A stretch of DNA of 64,000 nt, from positions 52,759 to 116,758 of the forward strand of contig JAVBLY010000002.1 of NCBI GenBank assembly GCA_031553035.1. Direction: 5' to 3'. The notes beneath the pieces are model-generated. The model was not told the DNA's origin, did not search any database, and worked only from the letters and a program-made list of their open reading frames with translations. The stretch is from JAVBLY01 sp031553035 (GTDB taxonomy: Bacteria; Bacillota; Clostridia; Peptostreptococcales; Anaerovoracaceae). Both the position numbers and the translations under genes were made by a program. Shown one piece after another: positions 39,230-48,178 of this stretch; positions within the stretch are counted from its first letter, which is position 1, and every line of letters starts with the position of its first letter.

Positions 39230-39304
39230 GTTAGCTGTAGCTTACAAATGTTAGCGCATGCTAACGTCTAATTCAATAATACTTTCAAATTACTTAAAAG
39301 TCAA
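39230..39304 (-). promoter_or_regulatory. feo promoter with two iron-box-like operators
   Basis: On the minus strand TTGACT (39299-39304) and TATTAT (39276-39281) are 17 bp apart. Just downstream lie GTTAGC-GCAT-GCTAAC (39250-39265, perfect) and GTTAGC-TGTA-GCTTAC (39230-39245, one mismatch), 20 bp apart. This is the kind of site used by DtxR/IdeR-type iron repressors, and a DtxR-family gene starts 127 bp away on the other strand. Confidence 0.75.
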
Positions 39305-39339
39305 GGCATCTGTGATAAAATTAACTTGATGTCACACAT

Positions 39340-39368
39340 TTGCATCTGGCGACCCATTGTTTTATAAT
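39340..39368 (+). promoter_or_regulatory. Promoter of the dtxR-like gene
   Basis: TTGCAT (39340-39345) and TATAAT (39363-39368) are 17 bp apart. No GTTAGC-type operator lies here, so the regulator seems not to control itself through the same site. Confidence 0.6.
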
Positions 39369-39391
39369 ATAGAAAACCGATGGAGGGAAAA

Positions 39392-39763
39392 ATGGCTATT
39401 AAAGAATCTGGGGAAATGTACCTGGAAACCATACTGGTACTTAATCAAAGGAACGGATTTGTCAGGTCGATAGATGTGGCTAATGAGCTTGGTTACTCAA
39501 AACCAAGTGTCAGCAGGGCTATGGGTATTCTCAAAGACAATGGGATGATCAATATCGAACCTAACGGAAATATCCTTCTTACCGAAAAAGGAGAAGATAT
39601 TGCTCAAGGCGTACTGGATCGCCATAATTATCTTGCAAAGTATTTGGTAAAAGCACTGAATATAAGAGAAGATACAGCGCTTGATGATGCGTGCAAGATC
39701 GAACACATCATCAGCGATGAATCATTTAAACAGATAAAAGAATGGGTCAAAAATAATTCTTGA
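39392..39763 (+). CDS. DtxR/MntR-family metal-dependent regulator
   Basis: The 123-aa protein has the N-terminal winged helix (about residues 5-65; RSIDVANELGYSKPSVSRAMGIL holds the recognition helix) and the metal-binding dimer domain of this family (DRHNYLAKYLVKAL, then EDACKIEHIISDE-type residues). It lacks the SH3 domain of long DtxR/IdeR, as in MntR. I chose the ATG at 39392, after GGAGGGAAAA. It is divergent from feo and is the best candidate for binding the GTTAGC-N4-GCTAAC sites. Iron or manganese could be the co-repressor. Confidence 0.87.
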   Translation: MAIKESGEMYLETILVLNQRNGFVRSIDVANELGYSKPSVSRAMGILKDNGMINIEPNGNILLTEKGEDIAQGVLDRHNYLAKYLVKALNIREDTALDDACKIEHIISDESFKQIKEWVKNNS

Positions 39764-39772
39764 GCACCGGAT

Positions 39773-40225
39773 TTAATCATCAGCGAAAGTCGTATATTCG
39801 AAAGAGACTTCATCGCCGTCTTTAAGCATGGCTTTTCCTGCAGATACCATAACAGGTTCATCATTAACTTCATATACCCAGCCTGCATCTCCGGAGGCGT
39901 CTACTCCGCCGATAGAAACGATATAAGGATCGTCTTCGCCTTCGGTCACGACGTCAAGGTTGTTCTCATTTGCATATGCAAAGATTAGGTCCAGCACCGA
40001 AGACTCCGCCGGAAGTCCGACAATTACGTCCTCGATATCAGAAACATCTTTGCCATCCGGGAAATCGACATCAAGAGTTACCTTGATATCTCCTGCTACT
40101 TCCTCTTCGGCAGGTGCTGCATTATCATCTCCGTCGTCGCTACCGCACCCTGCAAATAATACCATCACCAGCGCAAGAGCCAGGATTACAGCTAAAATTC
40201 TTTTTTTTCTATTGTCGAGTTTCAT
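39773..40225 (-). CDS. DUF4430-domain surface lipoprotein
   Basis: The 150-aa protein has a lipoprotein signal (Cys27 after LFAG), an acidic linker and one DUF4430 domain (about residues 48-148; SVLDLIFAYANENN, then AGWVYEVNDEPV and LKDGDEVSFEY). DUF4430 is related to the C-terminal part of cobalamin-binding intrinsic factor and often occurs in surface proteins of Firmicutes. The ligand is unknown. It ends 9 bp from the convergent dtxR-like gene. No cobalamin transport genes are near. Confidence 0.83.
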   Translation of the reverse strand: MKLDNRKKRILAVILALALVMVLFAGCGSDDGDDNAAPAEEEVAGDIKVTLDVDFPDGKDVSDIEDVIVGLPAESSVLDLIFAYANENNLDVVTEGEDDPYIVSIGGVDASGDAGWVYEVNDEPVMVSAGKAMLKDGDEVSFEYTTFADD

Positions 40226-40288
40226 TTTTCGCCTCCGTTATACAAACTTCACGATAGATAGTTATGATGTTAATTATAGTTCAAACCC

Positions 40289-41311
40289 CTATTTTTCACA
40301 AGCCGCGTCAAGAAATGCATTGACTTCTTCTTCTTTCGACATGAACGATGTCACAAGGCGTATAGAAGTTCTTTCGTGGTCGATTGGATGCCATCGATAA
40401 AAGAAGAAGTCTTTCTCCAGGTCTGCGATCTTTTGGTTCTCAAAGACCGGGAAAATCTGATTGCTGGGTGAATCAATTTCAAACTCAATGCCATTGTTTA
40501 TAAGTCCGTTTCTCAGGATGTCGGCCATTTTATTGGCATGTGCTGCAAGGTCAAAGAAAAGATCATCCTTAAACAGCTCCTGAAATTGTATGCCCAGAAG
40601 CCTTCCTTTAGCAAGAAGACCTCCTCTCTGTTTCATGATAAAACGAAAATTTTCTTTGAGAGAGTCATTTAGTATGACAAGTGCTTCACCAAATAATGCA
40701 CCGTTTTTTGTACCGCCTATGTAAAACGCATCTACAATTGCTGCTATTTCTTCAATTGTAAGGTCATTTCGGGAAGAAGTAAGTGCCGAGCCCAGCCTTG
40801 CCCCATCCATATAGAATATGAGACCGTGTCTGTCGCAGGATTCTCGCAATGCCAGCAGTTCGGCTTTGGAATATATGGTGCCGATTTCTGTTGAGTTGGA
40901 TATGTAGATCATTTTTGGAAGCACCATGTGTTCATCTTCGTGTTCCACCATAGTATACTCGATATGTTCCGGTCTGAGTTTGCCGTCTTCAGTTATTATT
41001 GGGATCACCTTGTGCCCCGTTGCTTCAAGAGCTCCGGTTTCATGAACGTATACATGACCGGTTTTCGGTGCAATGACTGCTTCGTGAGGCCTCAGGAAAG
41101 CAGCCGTTGCGGTCAGGTTGACCGGCGTTCCTCCTACCATAAAGTGTATGTCTGCGTCGGGTTTGCCGATTCTTTTTTTTATAACTGCCACCGCATTTTC
41201 GCAAAAAATATCTTCACCATAACCGTCAGTATGTTCTTCATTTGTCTGTGTAAGTGCATTAAGAATATTTGGGTGAGTTCCGGTGCTGTAGTCGCTTCTA
41301 AAAAATATCAT
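40289..41311 (-). CDS. ltaE: Low-specificity L-threonine aldolase family enzyme
   Basis: This PLP enzyme splits threonine to glycine and acetaldehyde. The 340-aa protein has the conserved YMDGARLGSAL stretch and the PLP lysine in YIGGTKNGALFG (about residue 200). It starts directly with IFFRSDYSTGTHPNIL, as in the short clostridial members. AAGGAG precedes the ATG. Acetaldehyde would be a possible substrate for a MOP-type aldehyde oxidoreductase, but that link is only a thought. It is transcribed alone. Confidence 0.88.
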   Translation of the reverse strand: MIFFRSDYSTGTHPNILNALTQTNEEHTDGYGEDIFCENAVAVIKKRIGKPDADIHFMVGGTPVNLTATAAFLRPHEAVIAPKTGHVYVHETGALEATGHKVIPIITEDGKLRPEHIEYTMVEHEDEHMVLPKMIYISNSTEIGTIYSKAELLALRESCDRHGLIFYMDGARLGSALTSSRNDLTIEEIAAIVDAFYIGGTKNGALFGEALVILNDSLKENFRFIMKQRGGLLAKGRLLGIQFQELFKDDLFFDLAAHANKMADILRNGLINNGIEFEIDSPSNQIFPVFENQKIADLEKDFFFYRWHPIDHERTSIRLVTSFMSKEEEVNAFLDAACEK

Positions 41312-41435
41312 CTTCTTCTCCTTACGCTACGAAAAAGTTCTTCATCATAATTTGGAATTAATTGGATGTAAATATATAATATTATACTCCAAAACTATCA
41401 GCTATGGGATGAAATTCGACAACTTATCTAGTTTC

Positions 41436-41464
41436 TTGTGTTCATGTTTTAATTATGGTACAAT
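41436..41464 (+). promoter_or_regulatory. Promoter close to the GGDEF gene
   Basis: TTGTGT (41436-41441) and TACAAT (41459-41464) are 17 bp apart; the ATG is 9 nt after the -10 box and no Shine-Dalgarno is present, so the mRNA has little or no leader. Confidence 0.45.
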
Positions 41465-41473
41465 TTTAAACCG

Positions 41474-42616
41474 ATGAAAGTTAACCACACAGATGATATT
41501 AATTATAATCGCTCCTGTTACAGATTATTGATTTTGACATGGATCTGTATAGTTGTTGTTCTGTTTTCAGACACTCTCACTGTATTTATCGACGCCCAAT
41601 TTCTTAGCAATACTATTTTTTCATCTGCTTTTGTTACATATGTAATTTTACCGGGGTTTCTTAACGTCCTTGTAATGGCCGTAGTGAATGCTCTGTCATA
41701 TTTCTTTTTACGTAAAAAAATGTATGTTGCTCAGGCATGTCTTTACATAGTAGGCATAACGATTATCTGTTATATTATGGCAAGAAATAATCTGGATGTT
41801 AGTCTCAATATGATGTTCTTCATAGTACCGATAGTGCTGTCAATGTTTTACCTTGACAAAAGGTTATTGCTGTTCAGTTTTATAATTTCATCGATTGCAT
41901 TTGCCATTCACTTGCTGTTGATGCTCAATAAGACTGACAGTGGGCTAGTCTATGCAATGCTACCGATAAATATCGAAATAAGTATTGTTATTATGGTAAT
42001 TGTTCTGGTTGCAGGTATGGTTATCATCGACAGGTCTGAAACAATGCTTAAAAAAGCAGAAGAATCGGCGATAAAAAAAGATGAAGATATTCTCACCGGA
42101 TACCTTAACCATTCCGGTTTTTATAATGACCTGGATCAGACTTTTATGAAGTTTGGAAAAGAAAAGGGTGAGTTCTCACTGGCGTTGCTGGACATTGATA
42201 ATTTCACCCATATAAATGAAGAGTATAGTTATAAATTTGGCGACAAAGTTCTGGAAACTATTGTATCATCGATAAACAAATCACTGGTGAACACCGCAAC
42301 AGCATACAGATACGGCGGTGAAGAATTTGTTATAATCTGCAAGGGACCTGAGGAGATCGTAATAAATATGGTGGATTCCATACTTAGGGATTTCAAAAAC
42401 AAGACTGAAATGAAACTGGATGTCGCTGTTACGGCCAGCGCCGGTATCTGTGGATATGATCCTAAAATGTTCAGAGGGAAAAGAGATTTATTTGCAGCTC
42501 TCGATGAGGCTCTGTATGCTGCCAAAAGGTTGGGGAAGAATCAGTATGTTGTCTGGAACGAAGCAGTTGTGCGTGACAGCTTTGCCAGCGTCGGAAATGA
42601 TATTGCCCGCATGTAG
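41474..42616 (+). CDS. Membrane-bound diguanylate cyclase (GGDEF protein)
   Basis: The 380-aa protein has six predicted membrane helices in its first 190 residues and a C-terminal GGDEF domain. The catalytic motif is GGEEF at residues 281-285, in YGGEEFVIICKG, and DIDNFTHINEEY is the substrate/metal region, so it should make cyclic di-GMP from two GTP. There is no RxxD inhibitory site five residues before GGEEF in usual form. No EAL or HD-GYP partner is in the window. The signal is probably sensed in or near the membrane. Confidence 0.9.
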   Translation: MKVNHTDDINYNRSCYRLLILTWICIVVVLFSDTLTVFIDAQFLSNTIFSSAFVTYVILPGFLNVLVMAVVNALSYFFLRKKMYVAQACLYIVGITIICYIMARNNLDVSLNMMFFIVPIVLSMFYLDKRLLLFSFIISSIAFAIHLLLMLNKTDSGLVYAMLPINIEISIVIMVIVLVAGMVIIDRSETMLKKAEESAIKKDEDILTGYLNHSGFYNDLDQTFMKFGKEKGEFSLALLDIDNFTHINEEYSYKFGDKVLETIVSSINKSLVNTATAYRYGGEEFVIICKGPEEIVINMVDSILRDFKNKTEMKLDVAVTASAGICGYDPKMFRGKRDLFAALDEALYAAKRLGKNQYVVWNEAVVRDSFASVGNDIARM

Positions 42617-42633
42617 TTCTTCAAACGGAAAGC

Positions 42634-43758
42634 CTATTTCTCGCCGTAATATTGATAATATGTAGTTTCGATCCTGCCGTTATACAGCTTTCTTCTTCTG
42701 TTTGCAGGTCTTCCGAAAACTTTCTTTTCAAATCCTTTATCTGAAGTAATTAAGAATAATGACCATGTGGGATTAAGTGCAAAAAATCTACCCATTTCTT
42801 TGTATATTTTTAATAACCCTTTTTCTTCACCTATTCTCTCGCCGTATGGTACATTGGTCACTATTATCCCACTCTTTTCCTCAGCTGTAAGCTCGGAAAA
42901 TGCCATTCTGCTGAAATCTATACAATCGTCTACTCCGGCATTCACCGCATTTTCCCGGGCAGCTTCCACGGCCTTAGTGTCAATGTCTGAAGCAAGTATC
43001 CTTATATCCGCCTTGTGATTTATGGCTCTGTATGCATCCTGCCTCTCCTGACTCCATGTGCCTTTGTCCATGAATGACCATTCTTCGCTCGCAAAACCGC
43101 GCTCCAGCCCGGGGGCAATATTTCGACCTATCATGGCCGCTTCTATGGCAATGGTCCCCGATCCGCAGAAGGGATCCACAAGCAGCCGGCCTTCCTTCCA
43201 GAATGTAAGCTGGACCAGAGCCGCTGCCAGAGTTTCTTTTATCGGGGCTTCTACACTTTTTGTACGGTAGGTTCTCTTGTGAAGACCTTTGCCGGTTGTG
43301 TCCATTGAAACCGTAACTATATCTTTAAGGATAGACACTCTCACCGTGAAGTCGGCACCGGTTTTGGAAAAGCGCTTTTCACCATATGTTTCCTGAAGTT
43401 TGGATACTATTGCTTTTTCCGAAACGGACTGAATACTGGGGACGCTGGAAAGCTTGGACTTGACCGATGCGCCATCGACTTTGAAATTCCCGTCTTCGTC
43501 GACGAATATTTCCCATGGCATGGATTTGATGCCCTGAAAGAGATCTTCGAATTCAAGGGCTTTGAATTCGCCCATCTTGATCATGACCCTGTCAGCGGAT
43601 CTGAGCCACAGATTTGATCTGGCAATTCCTTTCTCATCGGCAGAATATGTGATCTTCCCGTCCTCAGATTTTATTATATGAAACCCCAGATCCTGGAGTT
43701 CCCTTTTGACCACGGCTTCAAGGCCGAAGGTTGCTGTTGCTATAAGTTCGAGTTTCAT
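42634..43758 (-). CDS. THUMP-domain 23S rRNA guanine-N2 methyltransferase (RlmL/YpsC type)
   Basis: The 374-aa protein has an N-terminal THUMP RNA-binding part (about residues 45-155) and a C-terminal Rossmann methyltransferase with VDPFCGSGTIAIEAA (SAM site) and TNVPYGER. In most homologues the last motif is NPPYGER; here a Val replaces the first Pro, a small change at the active-site loop. It probably methylates guanine N2 in 23S rRNA, as RlmL does. It is convergent with the GGDEF gene, ending 17 bp from it. Confidence 0.9.
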   Translation of the reverse strand: MKLELIATATFGLEAVVKRELQDLGFHIIKSEDGKITYSADEKGIARSNLWLRSADRVMIKMGEFKALEFEDLFQGIKSMPWEIFVDEDGNFKVDGASVKSKLSSVPSIQSVSEKAIVSKLQETYGEKRFSKTGADFTVRVSILKDIVTVSMDTTGKGLHKRTYRTKSVEAPIKETLAAALVQLTFWKEGRLLVDPFCGSGTIAIEAAMIGRNIAPGLERGFASEEWSFMDKGTWSQERQDAYRAINHKADIRILASDIDTKAVEAARENAVNAGVDDCIDFSRMAFSELTAEEKSGIIVTNVPYGERIGEEKGLLKIYKEMGRFFALNPTWSLFLITSDKGFEKKVFGRPANRRRKLYNGRIETTYYQYYGEK

Positions 43759-43911
43759 GTTTCTATTATATATTAACCGTTCCTAAAAATAAAATATATG
43801 ATAAAATCAATATAATAAATACAGCACTGCAAATATTCTACAGACAAAGATCATTTTGACAGAGTCAGGTAATTAATGACAGTATAATAATCGAAAGGAT
43901 AGGGAGTTGAC

Positions 43912-44571
43912 ATGGACAAAAGAAACTTAAGCTGCACAGAATGCAAGGCACGAACATGCTATAGAGACAAGAACGGCATTTACCCTGATTTTTGCATTAC
44001 GGAAAAACTGGATAAGGATCTTATAAAGGAAACAGTTGAAGCATATCAGGACGGCTCGAACCTTGACGGAAAAATTGCCAGGATATCTGCCGAGATAGAA
44101 GGCGAATACTATGGAAGACTGACAAGAGTCGAAGAGACAGTTTTGTTCGCAAAGAGACTTGGCGCAAAAAAAGTCGGAATAGCATCCTGCATCGGACTTT
44201 CCAATGAGGCAAATGCTTTCGGCAAAGTGCTTATGGCAAACGGAATAGACTACACGGGCATTTCCTGTAAAGCCGGAGCTCAGGACAAATCAATGATGGG
44301 TCTGCCTGAAGACAAAAAAATCGAACCGGGCGGTTATGAGGCTATGTGCAATCCCATGCTTCAGGCTAAGGCCTTGAATAATGAGAAGACAGATCTTAAT
44401 ATCGTCATCGGTCTGTGTGTGGGACACGACAGCATATTCATCAGACATTCGGAAGCTCCCGTGACAACACTGATCGCCAAAGACAGGGTCCTTGGACACA
44501 ATCCTGCTGCCTGTCTCTATACGATGGACTTTTATTACGGCAAACTCAAGAAGCCGGTTAAAGAAAAATAA
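43912..44571 (+). CDS. DUF1847 cysteine-rich metal-binding protein
   Basis: The 219-aa protein has an N-terminal cysteine group (C8, C11, C16, C28), then a domain with more conserved cysteines (KKVGIASCIGLS, GISCKAGAQDK, YEAMCNPMLQA, IGLCVGHDS, HNPAACLYTMDF). This is the DUF1847 pattern, found mainly in anaerobes, whose function is unknown; metal or Fe-S binding is likely. GATAGGGAG precedes the ATG. It is monocistronic as far as I can see. Confidence 0.82.
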   Translation: MDKRNLSCTECKARTCYRDKNGIYPDFCITEKLDKDLIKETVEAYQDGSNLDGKIARISAEIEGEYYGRLTRVEETVLFAKRLGAKKVGIASCIGLSNEANAFGKVLMANGIDYTGISCKAGAQDKSMMGLPEDKKIEPGGYEAMCNPMLQAKALNNEKTDLNIVIGLCVGHDSIFIRHSEAPVTTLIAKDRVLGHNPAACLYTMDFYYGKLKKPVKEK

Positions 44572-44657
44572 TTTTAATTAACTCTTGACCTTCACATTAT
44601 GTGAACGGTTAACATGATATCAGAACCGGTTCTGAAAAATTATCTAAGGAGTTTATT

Positions 44658-45455
44658 TTGCTGACCATAGGAGGATTTTCCGACAAAGGGAATATATCAA
44701 AAAGGATGCTGAGACATTATGATTCCATCGGCCTTCTTGCACCGTCGTACACAGGCGAGAACGGCTACAGGTATTATGACGAAACACAGATTGCAGACCT
44801 TATGCAGATCAAAAAGCTTAGCAGCTACGGATTTTCACTAAGTGAAATCAAAGAAATATTACCTTTGAGTGAAATGGATCTTGCTAACAGGATCCATCAC
44901 AAAAGACTGGAAAACTACGGACGGCTCAATAAGCTCAAAGAGCAGCTTCGCAATATGGAAGAAGACGTTGCGGAGATGAAAGGAGCCGACTATATTATGG
45001 AAAAATATCATGTAATTATTATGGAACAACCGCAGCAGACAGTTTTTACCCTGAGAAGAACCATCAATATAAGTGAAACAGGACAGCTGTTTGAAGACCT
45101 TATAGAGGGAATGGAGAAAGCCGGACTCAAACGAACAGGTCCATGCCAGCAGATCTTCATGGGTACGGAATTCAATTATGAATCTATGGACATAGAGGCA
45201 CAGGTACAGGTTGCCGAAGGCAATAATAATGAAAATATCAAAACCCTTCCTGCCGGAACATATGCCGCAACAACACATATAGGTCCGTACGAAAATGTCA
45301 GATATGCTTTCGAAGCCATGGGAGAATGGTACAAAAATCAGGATGAATATGAAATAATAGGACCGTCAATTGAAAGATATATCAAGGATGTGGATGATGT
45401 GGACAGCCCCGAAGACCTTGAAACCGCAGTGCTTTTCCCGATAAAAAAGAAATAA
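44658..45455 (+). CDS. MerR-family regulator with a GyrI-like ligand domain
   Basis: The 265-aa protein has an N-terminal MerR winged helix (about residues 2-72; SKRMLRHYDSIGLLAPS, then YRYYDETQIADL), a coiled-coil dimer helix (about 80-108) and a C-terminal GyrI-like/AraC-effector domain (about 115-265), as in BmrR-type multidrug regulators that bind aromatic cations. The start is a TTG at 44658, seven bases after AAGGAG. No efflux gene stands next to it, so its target is elsewhere. A terminator follows. Confidence 0.88.
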   Translation: MLTIGGFSDKGNISKRMLRHYDSIGLLAPSYTGENGYRYYDETQIADLMQIKKLSSYGFSLSEIKEILPLSEMDLANRIHHKRLENYGRLNKLKEQLRNMEEDVAEMKGADYIMEKYHVIIMEQPQQTVFTLRRTINISETGQLFEDLIEGMEKAGLKRTGPCQQIFMGTEFNYESMDIEAQVQVAEGNNNENIKTLPAGTYAATTHIGPYENVRYAFEAMGEWYKNQDEYEIIGPSIERYIKDVDDVDSPEDLETAVLFPIKKK

Positions 45456-45476
45456 AATGTGATTGTTTTTGCGCAG

Positions 45477-45503
45477 GAGCCGGAGAAATCCGGCTCTTAT
45501 TTC
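45477..45503 (+). terminator. Terminator after the MerR gene
   Basis: GAGCCGGA (45477-45484) pairs with TCCGGCTC (45489-45496) around a GAAA tetraloop; TTATTTCTT follows. Confidence 0.8.
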
Positions 45504-45532
45504 TTGAGTTAAATAAAGCGGCGTGGTACAAT
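45504..45532 (+). promoter_or_regulatory. Promoter of the second Phd/RelE operon
   Basis: TTGAGT (45504-45509) and TACAAT (45527-45532) are 17 bp apart, directly after the MerR terminator and about 20 bp before the antitoxin start. Confidence 0.55.
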
Positions 45533-45553
45533 TGTGTCACGGAGGTAATGGAT

Positions 45554-45820
45554 ATGTCAAAGATGATCCCAATAAGAGATTTAAAAGATACGGCAAATAT
45601 TTCCAACATGGTCAAAGAAACGGCCGGTCCTGTCTATGTGACTAAAAACGGCTATGAAGAAATGGTTCTGCTCAGCGTAGATGAATATGAAAAAATTATG
45701 GTATTAAATGAAGTATATGGTAAATTACTAGAGGCTGAAAGAGACTTTGCTGAAGGCAGGGTTCGTGACTACAAAGATGTCATGGCAGATATGAGGAAAA
45801 GATATGGCTTACAGGATTGA
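45554..45820 (+). CDS. Phd/YefM-family antitoxin (second system)
   Basis: The 88-aa protein has the Phd/YefM N-terminal DNA-binding part (IPIRDLKDTANISNMV, then PVYVTKNGYEEMVLLSVDEYE) and a charged C-terminal arm. I chose the ATG at 45554 because GGAGG lies 8 nt upstream; the ATG at 45548 is too near to it. The toxin gene overlaps its end by 17 nt. It differs clearly from the antitoxin at 7438-7707, so the two systems are likely not cross-reactive. Confidence 0.88.
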   Translation: MSKMIPIRDLKDTANISNMVKETAGPVYVTKNGYEEMVLLSVDEYEKIMVLNEVYGKLLEAERDFAEGRVRDYKDVMADMRKRYGLQD

Positions 45821-46115
45821 AGCTTCGTATCAGGCAGAAAATGATTTTATAAACATCATGAACTATCTTTCATCTGATTTATATAATTCTCAAGCAGCTT
45901 TAGATTTTAGTGCCGAGGTAAAAAAAAGAATAGATCTTTTATATGAAAGTCCATATTTATATGAAAAAATTGAAGGCACTTATTTTGACAATCTTGCTTT
46001 CAGAAAAATACCAATAAAAAACTATATAGTTATTTATCAAGTTGATGAAAATAAAAAAATAATCAAAATTATGAGATTCTTTAGTCAGAGACAAAATTAT
46101 CTGGAAAATTTGTAA
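45804..46115 (+). CDS. RelE/ParE-family toxin (second system)
   Basis: The 103-aa protein has the RelE/ParE fold pattern: YRIEASYQAENDFINIMNYL at the start, SPYLYEKI in the middle, and the last strands YIVIYQVDENKKIIKIMRFF. Members cut mRNA on the ribosome or block gyrase; which applies here cannot be told. It is normal in length, unlike the fused toxin at 6894-7451. It ends just before the SOS-controlled uvrB promoter. Confidence 0.88.
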   Translation: MAYRIEASYQAENDFINIMNYLSSDLYNSQAALDFSAEVKKRIDLLYESPYLYEKIEGTYFDNLAFRKIPIKNYIVIYQVDENKKIIKIMRFFSQRQNYLENL

Positions 46116-46130
46116 TTCTCGTTACAATAG

Positions 46131-46144
46131 CGAACAAATGTTCT
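46131..46144. promoter_or_regulatory. LexA (SOS) box of uvrB
   Basis: CGAAC-AAAT-GTTCT matches the Gram-positive LexA/DinR consensus CGAAC-N4-GTTCG in nine of ten fixed bases. It touches the -35 box of the uvrB promoter, so bound LexA would block transcription. Confidence 0.85.
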
Positions 46145-46172
46145 TGATTAACCTTGACACATTGGGTATAAT
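46144..46172 (+). promoter_or_regulatory. uvrB promoter, abutting the start codon
   Basis: TTGATT (46144-46149) and TATAAT (46167-46172) are 17 bp apart. The ATG is only 6 nt after the -10 box and has no Shine-Dalgarno, which predicts a leaderless mRNA. Confidence 0.65.
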
Positions 46173-46178
46173 ATTCCT

Positions 46179-48152
46179 ATGGGAAAATTCAAAGTAGTAT
46201 CAGATTACAAACCGATGGGTGACCAGCCTCTGGCGATCGAAAAATTGTCAGAAGGGATTTTGAATGGAAAAAAATATCAGACTCTTCTGGGCGCCACCGG
46301 TTCAGGCAAAACCTTTACCATGGCAAACGTCATAGAGAAGGTACAAAAACCCACACTTATCATATCCCACAACAAAACTCTGGCAGGTCAGCTCCACGGT
46401 GAATTCAAGGAATTTTTCCCGGATAACGCAGTGGAATACTTTGTCAGTTATTATGATTACTATCAGCCGGAGGCATATGTTCCGACGACAGACACATATA
46501 TTGAAAAGGATTCGGATATCAACGATGAAATAGAGAAGCTGCGCCACAGTGCCACTGCGGCGCTGGCCGAAAGAAAAGATGTTATCATCGTTGCCAGCGT
46601 ATCCTGTATATACGGACTGGGAAGCCCCGTAGATTATGAAACCCAGGTGCTCTCTTTAAGACCTGAAATGGAAAAGAGCCGGAACGACATTCTTATGAAG
46701 CTTGTGGAGATCCAGTATACAAGAAATGATCTGGCATTCGAGAGAGGAAACTTCAGGGTCAGAGGGGATATCGTGGACATCTTCCCTGTGGGCGGTGACA
46801 GTGCGGTAAGGATCGAAATGTTCGGTGATGAGATCGAAAGCATCAAGGAGATCAATCCAATAACCGGCGAGATAATCGGCCTCAGGAATCACATATCCAT
46901 CTTCCCTGCATCTCACTATGTTACATCCAAAGAGAACATGGAAAGAGCGGTTGTTTCAGTCGAGGAAGAGCTTGAAGAAAGAATAAAATGGTTCAAAGAT
47001 AACGACAAACTGGTTGAAGCTCAGAGGATCGAGCAGAGAACCAGATACGATGTGGAACTCTTAAGGGAGATAGGTCAGTGCAAAGGAATAGAGAATTACT
47101 CCAGACATCTTAACGGACTGCCTCCGGGCACAAGACCGTATACTTTAATAGATTATTTCCCCGACGATTTTCTTATCATAATTGATGAGAGTCATGCCAT
47201 GCTGCCACAGCTCAGAGCAATGTACGCGGGAGATAGATCGAGAAAACAGTCCCTGGTAGATTACGGGTTTAGGCTGCCATCGGCATTAGACAATAGACCT
47301 CTGAATTACGACGAGTTTCAGAATCTGGTCAACCAGATCGTATATGTAAGCGCAACTCCGGCAGAACCGGAGCGTGAACTTTCCGGCGGAGTATCGGCAG
47401 AGCAGGTCATAAGGCCTACCGGGCTGATCGACCCGCCGATCGATGTGCGAAAGACAGAGGGACAGATAGATGATCTCATCGGAGAGCTTAACAGTGTGGT
47501 GGAAAAAGACGGGCGTGCTCTTGTAACTACCCTGACCAAGAAAATGGCGGAAAGCCTCACGGATTATCTGGATCAGGCAGGACTGAGGGTCAAGTATCTT
47601 CATTCCGACATAGATACCCTTGAACGTATGGAGATCCTTCGTGATCTGAGAATGAAGGTATTCGACGTTCTGGTGGGTATCAACCTTTTGAGAGAAGGGC
47701 TGGACCTGCCGGAGGTCAAGCTTGTGGCTATACTGGATGCGGACAAACAGGGATTTCTCAGAACGGAAACATCTCTTGTCCAGACCATTGGAAGGGCAGC
47801 AAGAAATGTGGACGGCAGGGTCATAATGTACGCAGATCGCATAAGCCCGGCCATGGACTACGCAATCAACGAGACCGCAAGAAGGAGAAAGATCCAGGAA
47901 GAGTATAATGAAGAGCACGGAATCACACCGACCACAATAGAAAAGAGCGTCCGCGAGGTCATCGAAGCAACCAAGGTGGCTGAAGCGACGGATGATTTTT
48001 ACGAAGGCAGAAGTGCCAAAGAAATGACATTCAAGGAAAGACAGGATTACATCAAAAAACTGGAAAAGGACATGAAAACCGCTGCAGCAAATCTGGAATT
48101 CGAAAGAGCCGCTATGCTTCGTGACCGTATAATGGAAATCAAAGTACTATAG
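46179..48152 (+). CDS. uvrB: Excinuclease ABC subunit B
   Basis: UvrB checks DNA damage and loads UvrC in nucleotide-excision repair. The 657-aa protein has Walker A GATGSGKT (38-45), the damage-probing hairpin YYDYYQPEAYVP, the helicase motif DESHAML, and a C-terminal UVR domain (LEKDMKTAAANLEFERAAMLRDRI, in parts). The N-terminus KFKVVSDYKPMGDQPLAI fixes the start at 46179. It is controlled by a LexA box and forms an operon with uvrA 26 nt downstream. uvrC is not in the window. Confidence 0.97.
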   Translation: MGKFKVVSDYKPMGDQPLAIEKLSEGILNGKKYQTLLGATGSGKTFTMANVIEKVQKPTLIISHNKTLAGQLHGEFKEFFPDNAVEYFVSYYDYYQPEAYVPTTDTYIEKDSDINDEIEKLRHSATAALAERKDVIIVASVSCIYGLGSPVDYETQVLSLRPEMEKSRNDILMKLVEIQYTRNDLAFERGNFRVRGDIVDIFPVGGDSAVRIEMFGDEIESIKEINPITGEIIGLRNHISIFPASHYVTSKENMERAVVSVEEELEERIKWFKDNDKLVEAQRIEQRTRYDVELLREIGQCKGIENYSRHLNGLPPGTRPYTLIDYFPDDFLIIIDESHAMLPQLRAMYAGDRSRKQSLVDYGFRLPSALDNRPLNYDEFQNLVNQIVYVSATPAEPERELSGGVSAEQVIRPTGLIDPPIDVRKTEGQIDDLIGELNSVVEKDGRALVTTLTKKMAESLTDYLDQAGLRVKYLHSDIDTLERMEILRDLRMKVFDVLVGINLLREGLDLPEVKLVAILDADKQGFLRTETSLVQTIGRAARNVDGRVIMYADRISPAMDYAINETARRRKIQEEYNEEHGITPTTIEKSVREVIEATKVAEATDDFYEGRSAKEMTFKERQDYIKKLEKDMKTAAANLEFERAAMLRDRIMEIKVL

Positions 48153-48178
48153 AAAGCAATATTGTGCAGGAAGGAGAT

